NCBI GenBank assembly: GCA_947601655.1
Contig: CANQGG010000019.1
Location: 1 to 37,080, forward strand
DNA: 37,080 nucleotides
Direction of reading: 5' to 3'
Source: an uncultured Akkermansia sp.
Lineage (GTDB): Bacteria; Verrucomicrobiota; Verrucomicrobiia; Verrucomicrobiales; Akkermansiaceae
Shown: positions 27,366 to 35,632 of the stretch, in pieces
Numbering within the stretch: position 1 is the first letter of the stretch
How the letters are laid out: each line of letters begins with the position of its first letter
The notes under the pieces: generated by a model
What the model saw: only the letters and a program-made list of their open reading frames with translations
The model's database searches: none
What the model was told of the DNA's origin: nothing
Translations under genes and position numbers: made by a program

Positions 27366-27898
27366 GAAGAAAGACTCTTGATTTGATCCCGTAGCCTGGC
27401 CGCCTCTTCGTAATTCTCACGCTGGACAGCGTACCTCAGCATCCGTTCCAAACGCTCTCTTTGCTCAGCAATGGACAACTCCTGATTCGCTTGATCAGGA
27501 GTGTCAACTGAGGTTGCATTCTCTTCAGAATCCCCCTCAAACTCTGCAGCAAACGCCTTGTAGCAGTCAGGACAGCCCAACAACCCTGTTTGTCGGAAAT
27601 CCGCAAGTTTGTAGTGGCACGACGGGCACTCAGTGAGTTCATATGCCTCAGTACGATTCTCCCCTTCCTCATCGTTGTTTTGCCCGAAGGATTCTGTGAT
27701 CATCTCCCGGATGAATTTTTCAATGTCTCCACTCAACTCCTCCGGGAAAAAGTGCTCTGCCATGCTGAGTTTGCGGGGGTCAAAAATTCCTTTTTTACGT
27801 GCACACTCCCCACAGAGTGCAAGATCTCGTGTCTTGCCCTCCACGATTTGAGTTAAAAATATGGAAGCTGGCTTCCCGCAAATGTGACACCTCTTCAC
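27362..27898 (-). CDS. mcsA: McsA-like zinc protein with UVR motif
   Basis: Partner and activator of McsB and ClpC in the family. The 178-aa protein starts VKRCHICGKPASIF and has four CxxC pairs: CHIC and CGEC in the first third, CPSC and CPDC in the middle. The C-terminal UVR motif is RLERMLRYAVQRENYEEAAR followed by LRDQIKSL. The GTG at 27898 is chosen because most McsA proteins begin MKRC(D/H)xCGK and because a promoter ends 7 nt before it. The frame stays open to 28033, adding 45 unrelated residues. It is the first gene of mcsA-mcsB-clpC; no ctsR gene is present. Confidence 0.88.
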   Translation of the reverse strand: MKRCHICGKPASIFLTQIVEGKTRDLALCGECARKKGIFDPRKLSMAEHFFPEELSGDIEKFIREMITESFGQNNDEEGENRTEAYELTECPSCHYKLADFRQTGLLGCPDCYKAFAAEFEGDSEENATSVDTPDQANQELSIAEQRERLERMLRYAVQRENYEEAARLRDQIKSLSS

Positions 27899-27905
27899 TC
27901 CGGGC

Positions 27906-27935
27906 ACTATACCACTGATGCTCCATGTCTGCCAA
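27906..27935 (-). promoter_or_regulatory. mcsA-mcsB-clpC promoter
   Basis: On the minus strand TTGGCA (27930-27935), 18 nt, TATAGT (27906-27911). The GTG start at 27898 begins 8 nt after the -10 box, so the mRNA would have a leader of 0-1 nt. I see no CtsR- or CIRCE-type operator nearby. Confidence 0.65.
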
Positions 27936-28187
27936 GTACAAGACGCGTCATTTTTTCGTTGCGCGTCAAAGATGACACGGAGAGGATGCGAGGGATCATG
28001 TTGTCTTAGAGAGGATACTTCCGGAAAATGCAAAAAATCAAAGTATCATGAGTTGTTTTAGTCGGGTGTCATCACCGTTTGCTTTCGGACAATACTTTCG
28101 TGGTGTCCATCTGTTTGCAGCGCCGGGCACATTGCAGATAGCGATCATATTTTTAATTACGATTGCCCTGTGGAGCTCATTAAAAAC

Positions 28188-28216
28188 TTGCCCGACAGAC
28201 TTTACGCGCGTACAAT
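28188..28216 (+). promoter_or_regulatory. aroB promoter
   Basis: TTGCCC (28188-28193), 17 nt and TACAAT (28211-28216). The aroB ATG at 28223 lies 7 nt after the -10 box, where transcription normally starts, and there is no Shine-Dalgarno sequence. A leaderless mRNA is predicted. Confidence 0.65.
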
Positions 28217-28222
28217 GAACGC

Positions 28223-29353
28223 ATGCCAACCGTCAGTCTCTCCCTAGACAAGCATTCGTACGACGTACACGTCAAAAATGGCGCGCTTGATGCGGTGGGG
28301 TACTTAGCAGCTCGAGCACGCATGGAGGGGAGGGCAGCCCTCATTACGGATTCGAATGTATACCCTCTTTATGGTGAACGAGTCAAGCGAAGTTTAGAAG
28401 ACGCGCACTACAGTGCGAGTGTGCATGTGGTGCCGGCAGGCGAGACAAGTAAGAATATGGAACAAGTTGGCAAACTTGTGGAGGAAATGGTGCAGGCGGG
28501 GCATGATCGAACAAGCTTCGTGGTGGCACTTGGTGGGGGAGTGATTGGTGACCTGGCGGGTTTCGTAGCGTCTGTGTACTACAGAGGCATTCCGTTTGTA
28601 CAGGTGCCTACCAGTGTCATGGCGCAGGTAGATAGCTCGGTGGGGGGAAAGACTGCCGTGAACACCGCGAGTGGAAAAAATCTCATAGGAACTTTTCATC
28701 AGCCTGTTTTTGTGGCGGCAGACCCAATCACTCTGCTGAGCCTGCCGGAACGTGTTCTGCGCGAGGGAATGGCGGAGATTGTGAAGCACGCCGCCATACG
28801 ACGGCCGAAAATGCTGGTGGAGCTGCGACACCTAGCAGATGAACTTCAGTTAGGATTTTCCCTCTCTAGTATTGAAAAACTTCCGAGCCTTATTGCAGAA
28901 AATCTGGAAATCAAAGCTCGTATCGTGGAGGCAGATGAGAGAGAAACAACTGGCACTCGCGCATTCCTTAATTTTGGTCACACCCTGGGTCATGGAATCG
29001 AAGCCAGCGTGCCGTACGGCTCCCTATTGCACGGGGAGGTGGTCAGCCTTGGCATTCGCGCGGCTCTTTTTCTCTCGCGTCGTCTGGAGGGATTATCCGC
29101 TCGGGATGAGTCGGAGATCCTCAATACTCTGGCAGCTCTGCAATTGCCGCTTCAACTTCCGGAGGATATTCGGCCGGAAGATGTGCTGCGTCACGCCTTA
29201 ATCGATAAAAAATTTTTAGGGGGGCAAATTCGATACGTGTTGCTTAAAAAGTCCGGAGATCCTGTACTTTCCACCGCAGTGAGCAATCAGGACCTGCAAG
29301 AAGCCATTGCCCATTTGACAACTCCTGTACGATTACGTAAATCTCGCAGTTGA
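28223..29353 (+). CDS. aroB: 3-dehydroquinate synthase
   Basis: Second step of the shikimate pathway: NAD-dependent cyclisation of DAHP to 3-dehydroquinate. Motifs are the nucleotide-binding VVALGGGVIGDLAGFVASVYYRG (core GGGVIGD), QVPTSVMAQVDSSVGGKTAVN, KNLIGTFHQP, the metal-ligand Glu in REGMAEIVKHA and the His pair in FGHTLGHGIE and LLHGEVVSLG. The 376-aa length is normal. The aminopeptidase gene follows after 27 nt. Confidence 0.98.
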   Translation: MPTVSLSLDKHSYDVHVKNGALDAVGYLAARARMEGRAALITDSNVYPLYGERVKRSLEDAHYSASVHVVPAGETSKNMEQVGKLVEEMVQAGHDRTSFVVALGGGVIGDLAGFVASVYYRGIPFVQVPTSVMAQVDSSVGGKTAVNTASGKNLIGTFHQPVFVAADPITLLSLPERVLREGMAEIVKHAAIRRPKMLVELRHLADELQLGFSLSSIEKLPSLIAENLEIKARIVEADERETTGTRAFLNFGHTLGHGIEASVPYGSLLHGEVVSLGIRAALFLSRRLEGLSARDESEILNTLAALQLPLQLPEDIRPEDVLRHALIDKKFLGGQIRYVLLKKSGDPVLSTAVSNQDLQEAIAHLTTPVRLRKSRS

Positions 29354-29380
29354 AATTTTTATAGATAACCCCAAAAAAAT

Positions 29381-30487
29381 ATGACCGACCCTCGTATTAC
29401 CCAGCTTGCCAAAGCTCTTATCCGTCATTCCTGTCGTGTGCAGCCTGGCGAAAATGTCCTCCTCGAGCTCATCGACACACCGGAAGAAGTAGGCATCGAA
29501 CTCATTCGTGCTGTGCGTGCCGCCGGCGGTGTGCCGCATATCAATTTGCGCCGCAGCCGCATCACTGCTGAGATGTTCTCTGGTGCCACGGAACCCCAGT
29601 ATGGACTTATTGCAGAGCTCGAACTTTCTCAAATGCAGCAAATGCAGGCTTACATCGCTATACGTGGCAGCGATAACAGCTTTGAAAATTCTGCCGTTCC
29701 CGCTGACGCCATGCGTCTCACCCAGCGTTTCATGCGTCCCGTGCACGACCATCGCGTTTGTCACACCAAGTGGTGCGTTCTGCGCTGGCCCTCTCCCTCC
29801 ATGGCGCAAGGTGCCGGCATGAGCACGCAAGCATTTGAGGATTTTTATTTCCGGTGCTGTCTCGCAGATTATGGCAGTTTGAAGGTTGCTATGGATAGGC
29901 TCGCTGAGCGCATGATGCGCACCGATCGTGTGCATATCGTGGGACCCGGCACAGACTTGTGCTTCTCTATCAAGGGGCTTCCCGCCATTCCCTGTGCCGG
30001 TGAAATGAACATACCAGACGGCGAGGTTTTTACTGCTCCCGTTCGTGACTCAGTTTTTGGTACGGTTTCCTACACTGCTCCCAGTCTTTACCAAGGAATC
30101 CCCTTTGACGGTGTGAAACTTCGTTTTGAGGGGGGTAAAATTGTGGAGGCTCACTGCAATAGCAATGAGGATGCCCTTAACAAAATCCTTGATTCCGACG
30201 AAGGAGCCCGCTACATCGGCGAGTTTGCTCTCGGCGTGAATCCGGAGGTGCTGCTTCCCATGCGCGATATTCTTTTCGATGAGAAGATTGCCGGGTCATT
30301 CCACTTTACGCCGGGCAACGCCTACGATAATTGCGATAATGGCAATCGATCCCAGGTCCATTGGGATCTCGTTTGTATCCAGCGTCCCGAGTATGGCGGT
30401 GGCGAAATCTACTTTGATGATGAGCTCATCCGCAAGGACGGCCGCTTCCTCGATCCTGATCTCGCAGTGCTCAATCCAAACACCTGA
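29381..30487 (+). CDS. Aminopeptidase, M29 (AmpS/AmpT) family
   Basis: Dinuclear-metal exopeptidase of 368 aa. M29 features visible are the N-terminal VQPGENVLLE, GEMNIPDGEVFTAPVRDSV with a metal-ligand Glu, YIGEFALGVNP with a second Glu, FDEKIAGSFHFTPGNAY with a His and Tyr, and QVHWDLV with His and Asp. This matches the E/E/H/Y/H/D set known for the thermophilic members. It probably removes N-terminal residues from peptides in the cytoplasm. The ATG follows an A-run with no Shine-Dalgarno sequence, 27 nt after aroB. Confidence 0.92.
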   Translation: MTDPRITQLAKALIRHSCRVQPGENVLLELIDTPEEVGIELIRAVRAAGGVPHINLRRSRITAEMFSGATEPQYGLIAELELSQMQQMQAYIAIRGSDNSFENSAVPADAMRLTQRFMRPVHDHRVCHTKWCVLRWPSPSMAQGAGMSTQAFEDFYFRCCLADYGSLKVAMDRLAERMMRTDRVHIVGPGTDLCFSIKGLPAIPCAGEMNIPDGEVFTAPVRDSVFGTVSYTAPSLYQGIPFDGVKLRFEGGKIVEAHCNSNEDALNKILDSDEGARYIGEFALGVNPEVLLPMRDILFDEKIAGSFHFTPGNAYDNCDNGNRSQVHWDLVCIQRPEYGGGEIYFDDELIRKDGRFLDPDLAVLNPNT

Positions 30488-30620
30488 TTTCACGATCCTT
30501 TGCCCTTCGTGCCATGACATTGTGAGGAGGTTTGTTTTCAGAAAGTGACCGGTGTGCTACCTTCTCGCCGGGTGGGCAGCGGTTAGCTGATAAAATAATA
30601 AAGATAACTTAAATTTCCTC

Positions 30621-30660
30621 TTGACAAATGCGTGTAAAATGATTAACTTTGCTTAAAGTT
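30621..30660 (+). promoter_or_regulatory. Promoter and palindrome ahead of the 30675 gene
   Basis: TTGACA (30621-30626) is a perfect -35 box; TAACTT, 17 nt later (30644-30649), is a poor -10 box. Overlapping it is a perfect palindrome AACTTT-GCTT-AAAGTT (30645-30660). Its position over the -10 box would suit a repressor operator or a short hairpin. The 30488-30620 part of this gap shows nothing else I recognise. Confidence 0.4.
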
Positions 30661-30674
30661 TTGCGCGAACAGGT

Positions 30675-31316
30675 ATGCCGCTTGGAGAAAAAAGAGCTGA
30701 AGGTAATTACCGACAGATGGAGCTTAATCCGCAGACGGCGGATGGGGAAGCACACTCCCCGGAGCGCGTGAGGATGCGTGTGGAACAGGCACGGCAGCAA
30801 GCAGAATTCTATGAACAGCAACGTGTTTTGTTGGAAACACAGCGAAAGGAACTGGAGCTGAGCAACAATCAGAAGGCGCTTTTCAATGCGAATTTGGATG
30901 AAGTGGGAATGCGGTTGCATAATGCAGTGCGACGCATAGAGCAGGAACTGGAATCCATGGAGCGCGAACAACGAGAAGTGGAAGGAATAAACGAATGTTT
31001 CAAACGCCACCTGCAGATTCTTTCTGCTCTTCAGCCTCAGAATTGGAGCACGGAAGGCTTCCAAGCGCGCCTCCGCGAGGCTCTTGTCAAGCTGGACCGT
31101 GCAGAGAACGATTTTGATGAGGCTTACAGCATGGGACGCCGTTTTCGGCACACGGATGTGTTTCGCAACAAGCCCGGAGAGGAAAAAACGCCGGGTCGAA
31201 GATTGAAAGAACTGGGTGATATGCTGCTCAGGGGACTTGCTTTTCATCTTCCTTTGTTCCTCCTGCTGCTCATAACCTGGTTGATTTCCCTTCTAGTGAT
31301 GAGCGCCCCTGCATAA
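30675..31316 (+). CDS. Coiled-coil protein with C-terminal membrane anchor, unknown function
   Basis: A 213-aa protein I cannot assign to a family. Residues about 30-110 are rich in Glu, Gln, Arg and Leu and look like a coiled coil (VEQARQQAEFYEQQRVLLET and following). A basic stretch (PGRRLKELGD) leads to one strongly hydrophobic segment at about 186-208 (LAFHLPLFLLLLITWLISLL) close to the end, so the protein is probably tail-anchored with the coil in the cytoplasm. It heads a same-strand group with the small 31348 gene, gatC, gatA and thiD. Confidence 0.75.
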   Translation: MPLGEKRAEGNYRQMELNPQTADGEAHSPERVRMRVEQARQQAEFYEQQRVLLETQRKELELSNNQKALFNANLDEVGMRLHNAVRRIEQELESMEREQREVEGINECFKRHLQILSALQPQNWSTEGFQARLREALVKLDRAENDFDEAYSMGRRFRHTDVFRNKPGEEKTPGRRLKELGDMLLRGLAFHLPLFLLLLITWLISLLVMSAPA

Positions 31317-31347
31317 TGAATTTTAGAGAAGAATTGCGACAGCGAGC

Positions 31348-31665
31348 ATGCCCCGAATGACCCGACAGAAAGAATTTGAAATTCAAGCTGCAGAAGTACG
31401 CCGAAGCTGGGAGCGCGAGCGCGCTACGCGGCGCCGCATGACGCAAGCGTATTATAGTGGCAGTGAGCACGCCTCCAATGTTCTTTCGCCGCAAGAGGAT
31501 GTCGTTGAAAAACGCCGCACAAAGCGCGTGGTGCTTTCTGAAACGCGACCGCTTTCAACGCGGGCTTTACTGGTGGAAAATATGTTGCTCCTCATTGTAC
31601 TGGGACTATCCATTTTCGGACTTTACATGTTGAGCATCTATCTGATGAATCAAAGCGGCTACTAA
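31348..31665 (+). CDS. Small basic protein with C-terminal membrane segment, unknown function
   Basis: A 105-aa protein with no family I recognise. The first 70 residues are highly charged (RRSWERERATRRRMTQAYY), followed by one hydrophobic helix at about 76-98 (LLVENMLLLIVLGLSIFGLY) and a short tail. The topology matches the preceding gene: a charged cytoplasmic part plus a C-terminal anchor. It lies 31 nt after that gene and 9 nt before gatC, so all are probably co-transcribed. Confidence 0.7.
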   Translation: MPRMTRQKEFEIQAAEVRRSWERERATRRRMTQAYYSGSEHASNVLSPQEDVVEKRRTKRVVLSETRPLSTRALLVENMLLLIVLGLSIFGLYMLSIYLMNQSGY

Positions 31666-31674
31666 ATTCTGATA

Positions 31675-31989
31675 ATGAATGACGCAATGCAGAATTCTTC
31701 ACCTGTCATAGATGTGGCGTACATAGCTCGTTTGGCAAAAATTGATTTGACCGAAAAGGAGCAGTCGCGACTGACTCGTGACTTGGAACAGATTTTGGAC
31801 TACGTGCAGCAGTTAAAAAAGTGGGACACTCGGCAGGTGGAACCTATGTATCATCCGGTTCCGACGTGTGATGCCCTTCGATCCGATATTCCAGGGGAAG
31901 GATTGCCCCTCGCTGCCGCTTTGTGCAACGCCCCGCAACAGGAGGATGACCAATTCCGCGTACCGAAAGTCGTGGAATCCGCGCACTGA
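31675..31989 (+). CDS. gatC: Asp-tRNA(Asn)/Glu-tRNA(Gln) amidotransferase subunit C
   Basis: Small structural subunit that clamps GatA to GatB. The 104-aa sequence has the typical helix VAYIARLAKIDLTEKEQSRL, then ILDYVQQLKKWDTRQVEPM and the extended tail with LRSDIPG and FRVPKVVE. gatA follows after 27 nt. No gatB gene is in the window. Confidence 0.95.
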   Translation: MNDAMQNSSPVIDVAYIARLAKIDLTEKEQSRLTRDLEQILDYVQQLKKWDTRQVEPMYHPVPTCDALRSDIPGEGLPLAAALCNAPQQEDDQFRVPKVVESAH

Positions 31990-32001
31990 TTTTTCTAATT
32001 T

Positions 32002-32014
32002 TATGTTCGGAACA
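32002..32014 (+). repeat. Short palindrome before gatA
   Basis: ATGTTC-G-GAACAT is a perfect 6-bp inverted repeat centred 9 nt before the gatA start, which has no Shine-Dalgarno sequence. It may be a small hairpin at the start site or chance. Confidence 0.3.
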
Positions 32015-32016
32015 TC

Positions 32017-33432
32017 ATGATGTCACCCAGGATAAGCCTGAATACTCTGCAAAAATCTCTTCGCAATGGGGAAGTTTCCCCGTCTGAGGTTGTGGAATAC
32101 TATGCCGCACGCATGGATGAGCTGAACCCGCACCTCAATGCGTTGCTCTCTTACGATAAGGAGGCAGCTCTTGCCGCTGCTGCGGAGGTGGATGTCGCCC
32201 TTCCTCTGGGGGGGCTTCCAATCGCGATAAAGGACAATATTTGCCGGAAAGGGGTCACCACGAGCTGTGCCTCACGCATGTTGGAAAACTTCCGCTCGCC
32301 GTACAATGCCTCAGCCGTGGAAAAACTGCTCGCTGCTGGCGCCATTCTCTTTGGCCGAGCTAACATGGATGAGTTTGCTATGGGCTCTACCGGGGAGAAT
32401 TCTGCTTATGGCCCCACCCGAAACCCTGTTGACCCGCAGCATGTACCCGGAGGCTCGTCCAGCGGATCTGCCGCCGCCGTTGCCGCCGGTTTGATCCCCG
32501 CTGCTCTCGGCTCTGATACAGGAGGTTCGGTGCGCCAACCTGCCTCTCATTGCGGCGTTGTGGGGTTCAAGCCAACCTACGGACGCATCTCGCGTTACGG
32601 ATTGGTTGCCTTTGCTTCCTCTCTTGATCAGATTGGAACCCTCACGCATTGCGTTGAAGATGCCGCATTACTACTGGGCTGCCTCTGCGGGTACGATGAG
32701 AAGGATTCCACCAGTTCGCGCGAGCCTGTTCCGAATTTCATGAGCGGGCTACACGATGGCGTCAAGGGCATGCGCATCGGACTGCCGCGCGAATACACCG
32801 GCGGGGGCAATGCCGAATCCGTAAGTTCTGCTCTGCAGGCTGCCGTGAAGGCCTTGCAAGACGCAGGGGCAGAAATCTGCGAGATTTCTCTTCCACATGC
32901 GGAAGCAGCCGTAGCTTCCTACTACATTATCGCTTGCGCTGAGGCCTCTTCCAATCTGGCACGCTACGATGGAATCCGCTACGGCCACCGCAGTGATAAA
33001 GCTCCTGATCCTGATGCTTTGTTCAGTCTTTCTCGTGCGGAGGGTTTCGGTGAGGAAGTGAAGCGTCGCATCATCCTCGGCACTTATGTGCTCTCCGGCG
33101 GATACTACGATGCTTACTACGCCCGCGCACAAAAAGCTCGCGCTCTCGTAGCGCAGGATTTTTCAAAAGCGTTCACTGAGCTTGGGGTGCAACTTATTCT
33201 TGGTCCCGTGGCGCCTACTCCAGCACCCAAGCTACATGCAGAAGATATGACTCCATTGCAGACTTATCTTGCGGATATTTATACGGTGCCGGCGAACCTT
33301 GCCGGGTTGCCCGCCATCTCCGTTCCCACGCCGCAGAGCGGTCTTCCCGTGGGCGTGCAGCTTCTTGCTCCACACTTTGAAGAAACTCGTCTCCTGCGCG
33401 CTGCCGTCACTTTGGAACAGTCGTGGAAATGA
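32017..33432 (+). CDS. gatA: Asp-tRNA(Asn)/Glu-tRNA(Gln) amidotransferase subunit A
   Basis: Amidase-signature subunit that releases ammonia from glutamine for transamidation of mischarged Glu-tRNA(Gln) or Asp-tRNA(Asn). The Ser-cisSer-Lys triad aligns as K72 (AIKDN), S147 (PGGSSSGSAAA) and S171 (DTGGSVRQPAS), with the same spacing as characterised GatA enzymes. The 471 aa are typical. Two adjacent ATGs (32017 and 32020) can serve as start. The stop overlaps the thiD start as ATGA. Confidence 0.97.
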   Translation: MMSPRISLNTLQKSLRNGEVSPSEVVEYYAARMDELNPHLNALLSYDKEAALAAAAEVDVALPLGGLPIAIKDNICRKGVTTSCASRMLENFRSPYNASAVEKLLAAGAILFGRANMDEFAMGSTGENSAYGPTRNPVDPQHVPGGSSSGSAAAVAAGLIPAALGSDTGGSVRQPASHCGVVGFKPTYGRISRYGLVAFASSLDQIGTLTHCVEDAALLLGCLCGYDEKDSTSSREPVPNFMSGLHDGVKGMRIGLPREYTGGGNAESVSSALQAAVKALQDAGAEICEISLPHAEAAVASYYIIACAEASSNLARYDGIRYGHRSDKAPDPDALFSLSRAEGFGEEVKRRIILGTYVLSGGYYDAYYARAQKARALVAQDFSKAFTELGVQLILGPVAPTPAPKLHAEDMTPLQTYLADIYTVPANLAGLPAISVPTPQSGLPVGVQLLAPHFEETRLLRAAVTLEQSWK

Positions 33433-34211
33433 TCCCCGTTTTCCTCTCTATCGCCGGCTCCGATTCTTCGGCTGGGGCAGGTCTTCAGGCTGATCTCAAG
33501 ACTGGCTTTGCCCTCGGTTGCTACCCTCTTACCGCTGCCACTTGTGTGGTGAGTGAAGTACCGGGGCATGTGGCGGATATCGCCCCCCTTCCTCCGAAAG
33601 TTGTCGCAAGTCAAATTCGCGAGTGCCTGCGCACTTTCCCCGTGGCAGCCATCAAAACAGGTATGCTCTACAGCACCGAAATTCTCCGGGCAGCTATCGA
33701 CGAACTTCCGCAGAACATCCCCATTGTGGTGGATCCCGTTATGATCGCCACAGCAGGAGATCCTCTCATGCTCGCTTCTACCTTGCAAGCGTACGAGTCG
33801 ACTCTCTTTCCGTGTGCCACTCTCATCACCCCTAACCTTGATGAACTTGCCGCCCTCTGCCGACGCGCCGAAGCTCCGAGCACCGTCGATGAACTGGCTT
33901 CCGCTGCCGCAGAACTCTCTCGTACTTACGGCTGCGCTATTCTTGCCAAGGGGGGGCATCTTTCCGGCATCACTTGCACCGATTTACTTGTTCTCCCGGA
34001 CGGTTCCGTGACTCCTTTCTCTCACGCCCGCACCACCGGTATCTCTACCCATGGCACAGGCTGTACGCTCTCCTCTGCCATTACTGCTTTCCTTGCCAAA
34101 GGAGCAGTCCTTACTGAGGCGGTTGAATCCGCTCTCGCCTACACATCCCGTGCCATTGCCGCATCCCATCACTGGGAGCATGATCTTTTTGCATTGAATC
34201 ATGGTGTGTAA
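33429..34211 (+). CDS. thiD: Hydroxymethylpyrimidine/phosphomethylpyrimidine kinase
   Basis: Phosphorylates HMP and HMP-P in thiamine synthesis. Motifs are the N-terminal FLSIAGSDSSAGAGLQADLKT, AIKTGMLYS, VVDPVMIATAGDPL, LITPNLDELAAL, ILAKGGH and the anion-hole STHGTGCTLSSAI. ATG at 33429 gives 260 aa and a 4-bp overlap with gatA, implying coupling; GTG at 33423 is also in frame. No thiE-like fusion domain follows. Confidence 0.95.
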   Translation: MIPVFLSIAGSDSSAGAGLQADLKTGFALGCYPLTAATCVVSEVPGHVADIAPLPPKVVASQIRECLRTFPVAAIKTGMLYSTEILRAAIDELPQNIPIVVDPVMIATAGDPLMLASTLQAYESTLFPCATLITPNLDELAALCRRAEAPSTVDELASAAAELSRTYGCAILAKGGHLSGITCTDLLVLPDGSVTPFSHARTTGISTHGTGCTLSSAITAFLAKGAVLTEAVESALAYTSRAIAASHHWEHDLFALNHGV

Positions 34212-34264
34212 CGCTTGAGACTTTCTCTCGCAATGGACACCTGTGAAGCGTGTACTGTTTCCGC

Positions 34265-34293
34265 TTGTTTGGACTCTTGAGCTGGCTTATACT
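34265..34293 (+). promoter_or_regulatory. hemL promoter
   Basis: TTGTTT (34265-34270), 17 nt and TATACT (34288-34293). The hemL ATG at 34300 is 7 nt after the -10 box, the same geometry as aroB, and no Shine-Dalgarno sequence is possible in such a transcript. Confidence 0.6.
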
Positions 34294-34299
34294 TGAGGT

Positions 34300-35586
34300 A
34301 TGCCAATCAGTGAAGATATGTTTGATCGGGCGTGCAAGGTGATTCCGGGGGGGGTGAATTCTCCTGTGCGTGCCTTTAACCACCTCGGTCGCGCACCGTT
34401 TTTCGTGGATTCTGCCAAGGGGGCTCATCTGCGCGATGTGGATGGGAAGGATTATATCGATTATGTCGGCACGTGGGGACCGGCCATTCTCGGTCACGCA
34501 CCGGATTGTGTCGTGCAAGCTGTGCAGGATGCTTCGAAAAAAGGTATGAGTTTCGGTACTCCTACTCCCGCGGAGGTAGAGATGGCAGAGCTCATTTGCC
34601 GTCTTGTGCCGAGTATCGAGAAGGTGCGCATGACCAACAGTGGGACAGAAGCCACCATGAGCGCAGTACGTCTGGCTCGCGGATTTACAGGGCGCAAGCT
34701 CATTGTCAAGTTTGCAGGCTGTTACCATGGACATGTGGACAGCTTGTTGGTTTCGGCGGGAAGCGGAGCGCTTACGCATGGACAGCCGGACAGCGCCGGT
34801 GTGCCGAGTGAGTTGGCTGCTCTCACCATCGTACTTCCGTTTAATGATGAGCAAGCAGTGCGTGATATATTTCACCGCAGAGGAAGGGAAATCGCCGGGG
34901 TAATTGTGGAACCCTATCCGGGGAATGCAGGTTTTTACCTGCCCCGGCCGGGTTACTTGGAATACTTACGCGAGATTACCGCGCAATACGATGCGTTATT
35001 AATCTTTGATGAGGTGATGACGGGGTTTCGCCTTGCACCTGGTGGTGCGCAACAACTGCATGCCATTGAACCAGATCTCACTACTCTCGGCAAGATCATT
35101 GGCGGCGGATTACCGGTAGGGGCCTTTGGTGGACGGGCAGACATTATGGATAGTATCGCGCCGCTCGGTGGAGTTTACCAGGCTGGCACGTTGAGTGGAA
35201 ATCCTCTCGCTATGGCTGCGGGTATCGCCCAGCTGAGAGAACTTTTGCGAACTAACGCATGGGAGAGGCTTGAGACGCTCGGTGCGCGCTTAGAAGAAGG
35301 TATGCGCCGGGCTTTGGTGGATAATGGTTTTAATTTTACCTTTAAACGCTGTGGTTCCATGTTCTGTTTGCATTTTACGGAGCAGGATGTAGTGGATCTT
35401 ACGAGCGTCAAAACGGCGCGCTTTGACTTCTTCCGTTGCTATTTCCTGAACATGCTCGATCAAGGCGTTTTCGTTGCTCCATCACCATTTGAAACTGGGT
35501 TTCTCTCTACCGCCCACAGTGAGACAGATGTGGACGCCACCATTGTCGCCGCGAGTCGTGCCTTGCACTGTTGTGCAGACCTCTAA
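34300..35586 (+). CDS. hemL: Glutamate-1-semialdehyde 2,1-aminomutase
   Basis: PLP enzyme that makes 5-aminolevulinate from glutamate 1-semialdehyde in the C5 haem pathway. Motifs are the N-terminal FDRACKVIPGGVNSPVRAF, VRMTNSGTEATMSAVRLAR, FAGCYHGHVDSLLV, LIFDEVMTGFR with the PLP-contacting Asp, and LGKIIGGGLPVGAFGG with the Schiff-base lysine K265. The 428 aa match the family. It is preceded by its own promoter and followed by the lipoprotein gene with a separate promoter. Confidence 0.98.
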   Translation: MPISEDMFDRACKVIPGGVNSPVRAFNHLGRAPFFVDSAKGAHLRDVDGKDYIDYVGTWGPAILGHAPDCVVQAVQDASKKGMSFGTPTPAEVEMAELICRLVPSIEKVRMTNSGTEATMSAVRLARGFTGRKLIVKFAGCYHGHVDSLLVSAGSGALTHGQPDSAGVPSELAALTIVLPFNDEQAVRDIFHRRGREIAGVIVEPYPGNAGFYLPRPGYLEYLREITAQYDALLIFDEVMTGFRLAPGGAQQLHAIEPDLTTLGKIIGGGLPVGAFGGRADIMDSIAPLGGVYQAGTLSGNPLAMAAGIAQLRELLRTNAWERLETLGARLEEGMRRALVDNGFNFTFKRCGSMFCLHFTEQDVVDLTSVKTARFDFFRCYFLNMLDQGVFVAPSPFETGFLSTAHSETDVDATIVAASRALHCCADL

Positions 35587-35593
35587 GCCGGAC

Positions 35594-35622
35594 TTGTCAC
35601 AGGAGGAAAGATATGGTAGAAT
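35594..35622 (+). promoter_or_regulatory. Promoter of the lipoprotein gene
   Basis: TTGTCA (35594-35599), 17 nt and TAGAAT (35617-35622). The ATG at 35633 begins 11 nt after the -10 box, so the predicted leader is about 4 nt. AGGAGG inside the spacer is upstream of the predicted transcript start and would not be transcribed. Confidence 0.65.
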
Positions 35623-35632
35623 ACGCCCTGTT

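Larger units (their letters stand above)
27899..28222. other. Divergent control region between mcsA and aroB
   Basis: A 324-bp region carrying both the mcsA promoter and the aroB promoter. Open frames across it (for example minus-strand 28038-28229) look random. No RNA gene is recognised. Confidence 0.4.

Noticed and set aside
33279..33959. 226-codon minus-strand open frame
   Set aside because: Antisense to gatA and thiD; composition is typical of a shadow frame.
34111..34875. 254-codon minus-strand open frame across the thiD-hemL gap
   Set aside because: Mostly antisense to thiD and hemL, and it would run over the hemL promoter. No recognisable domain.
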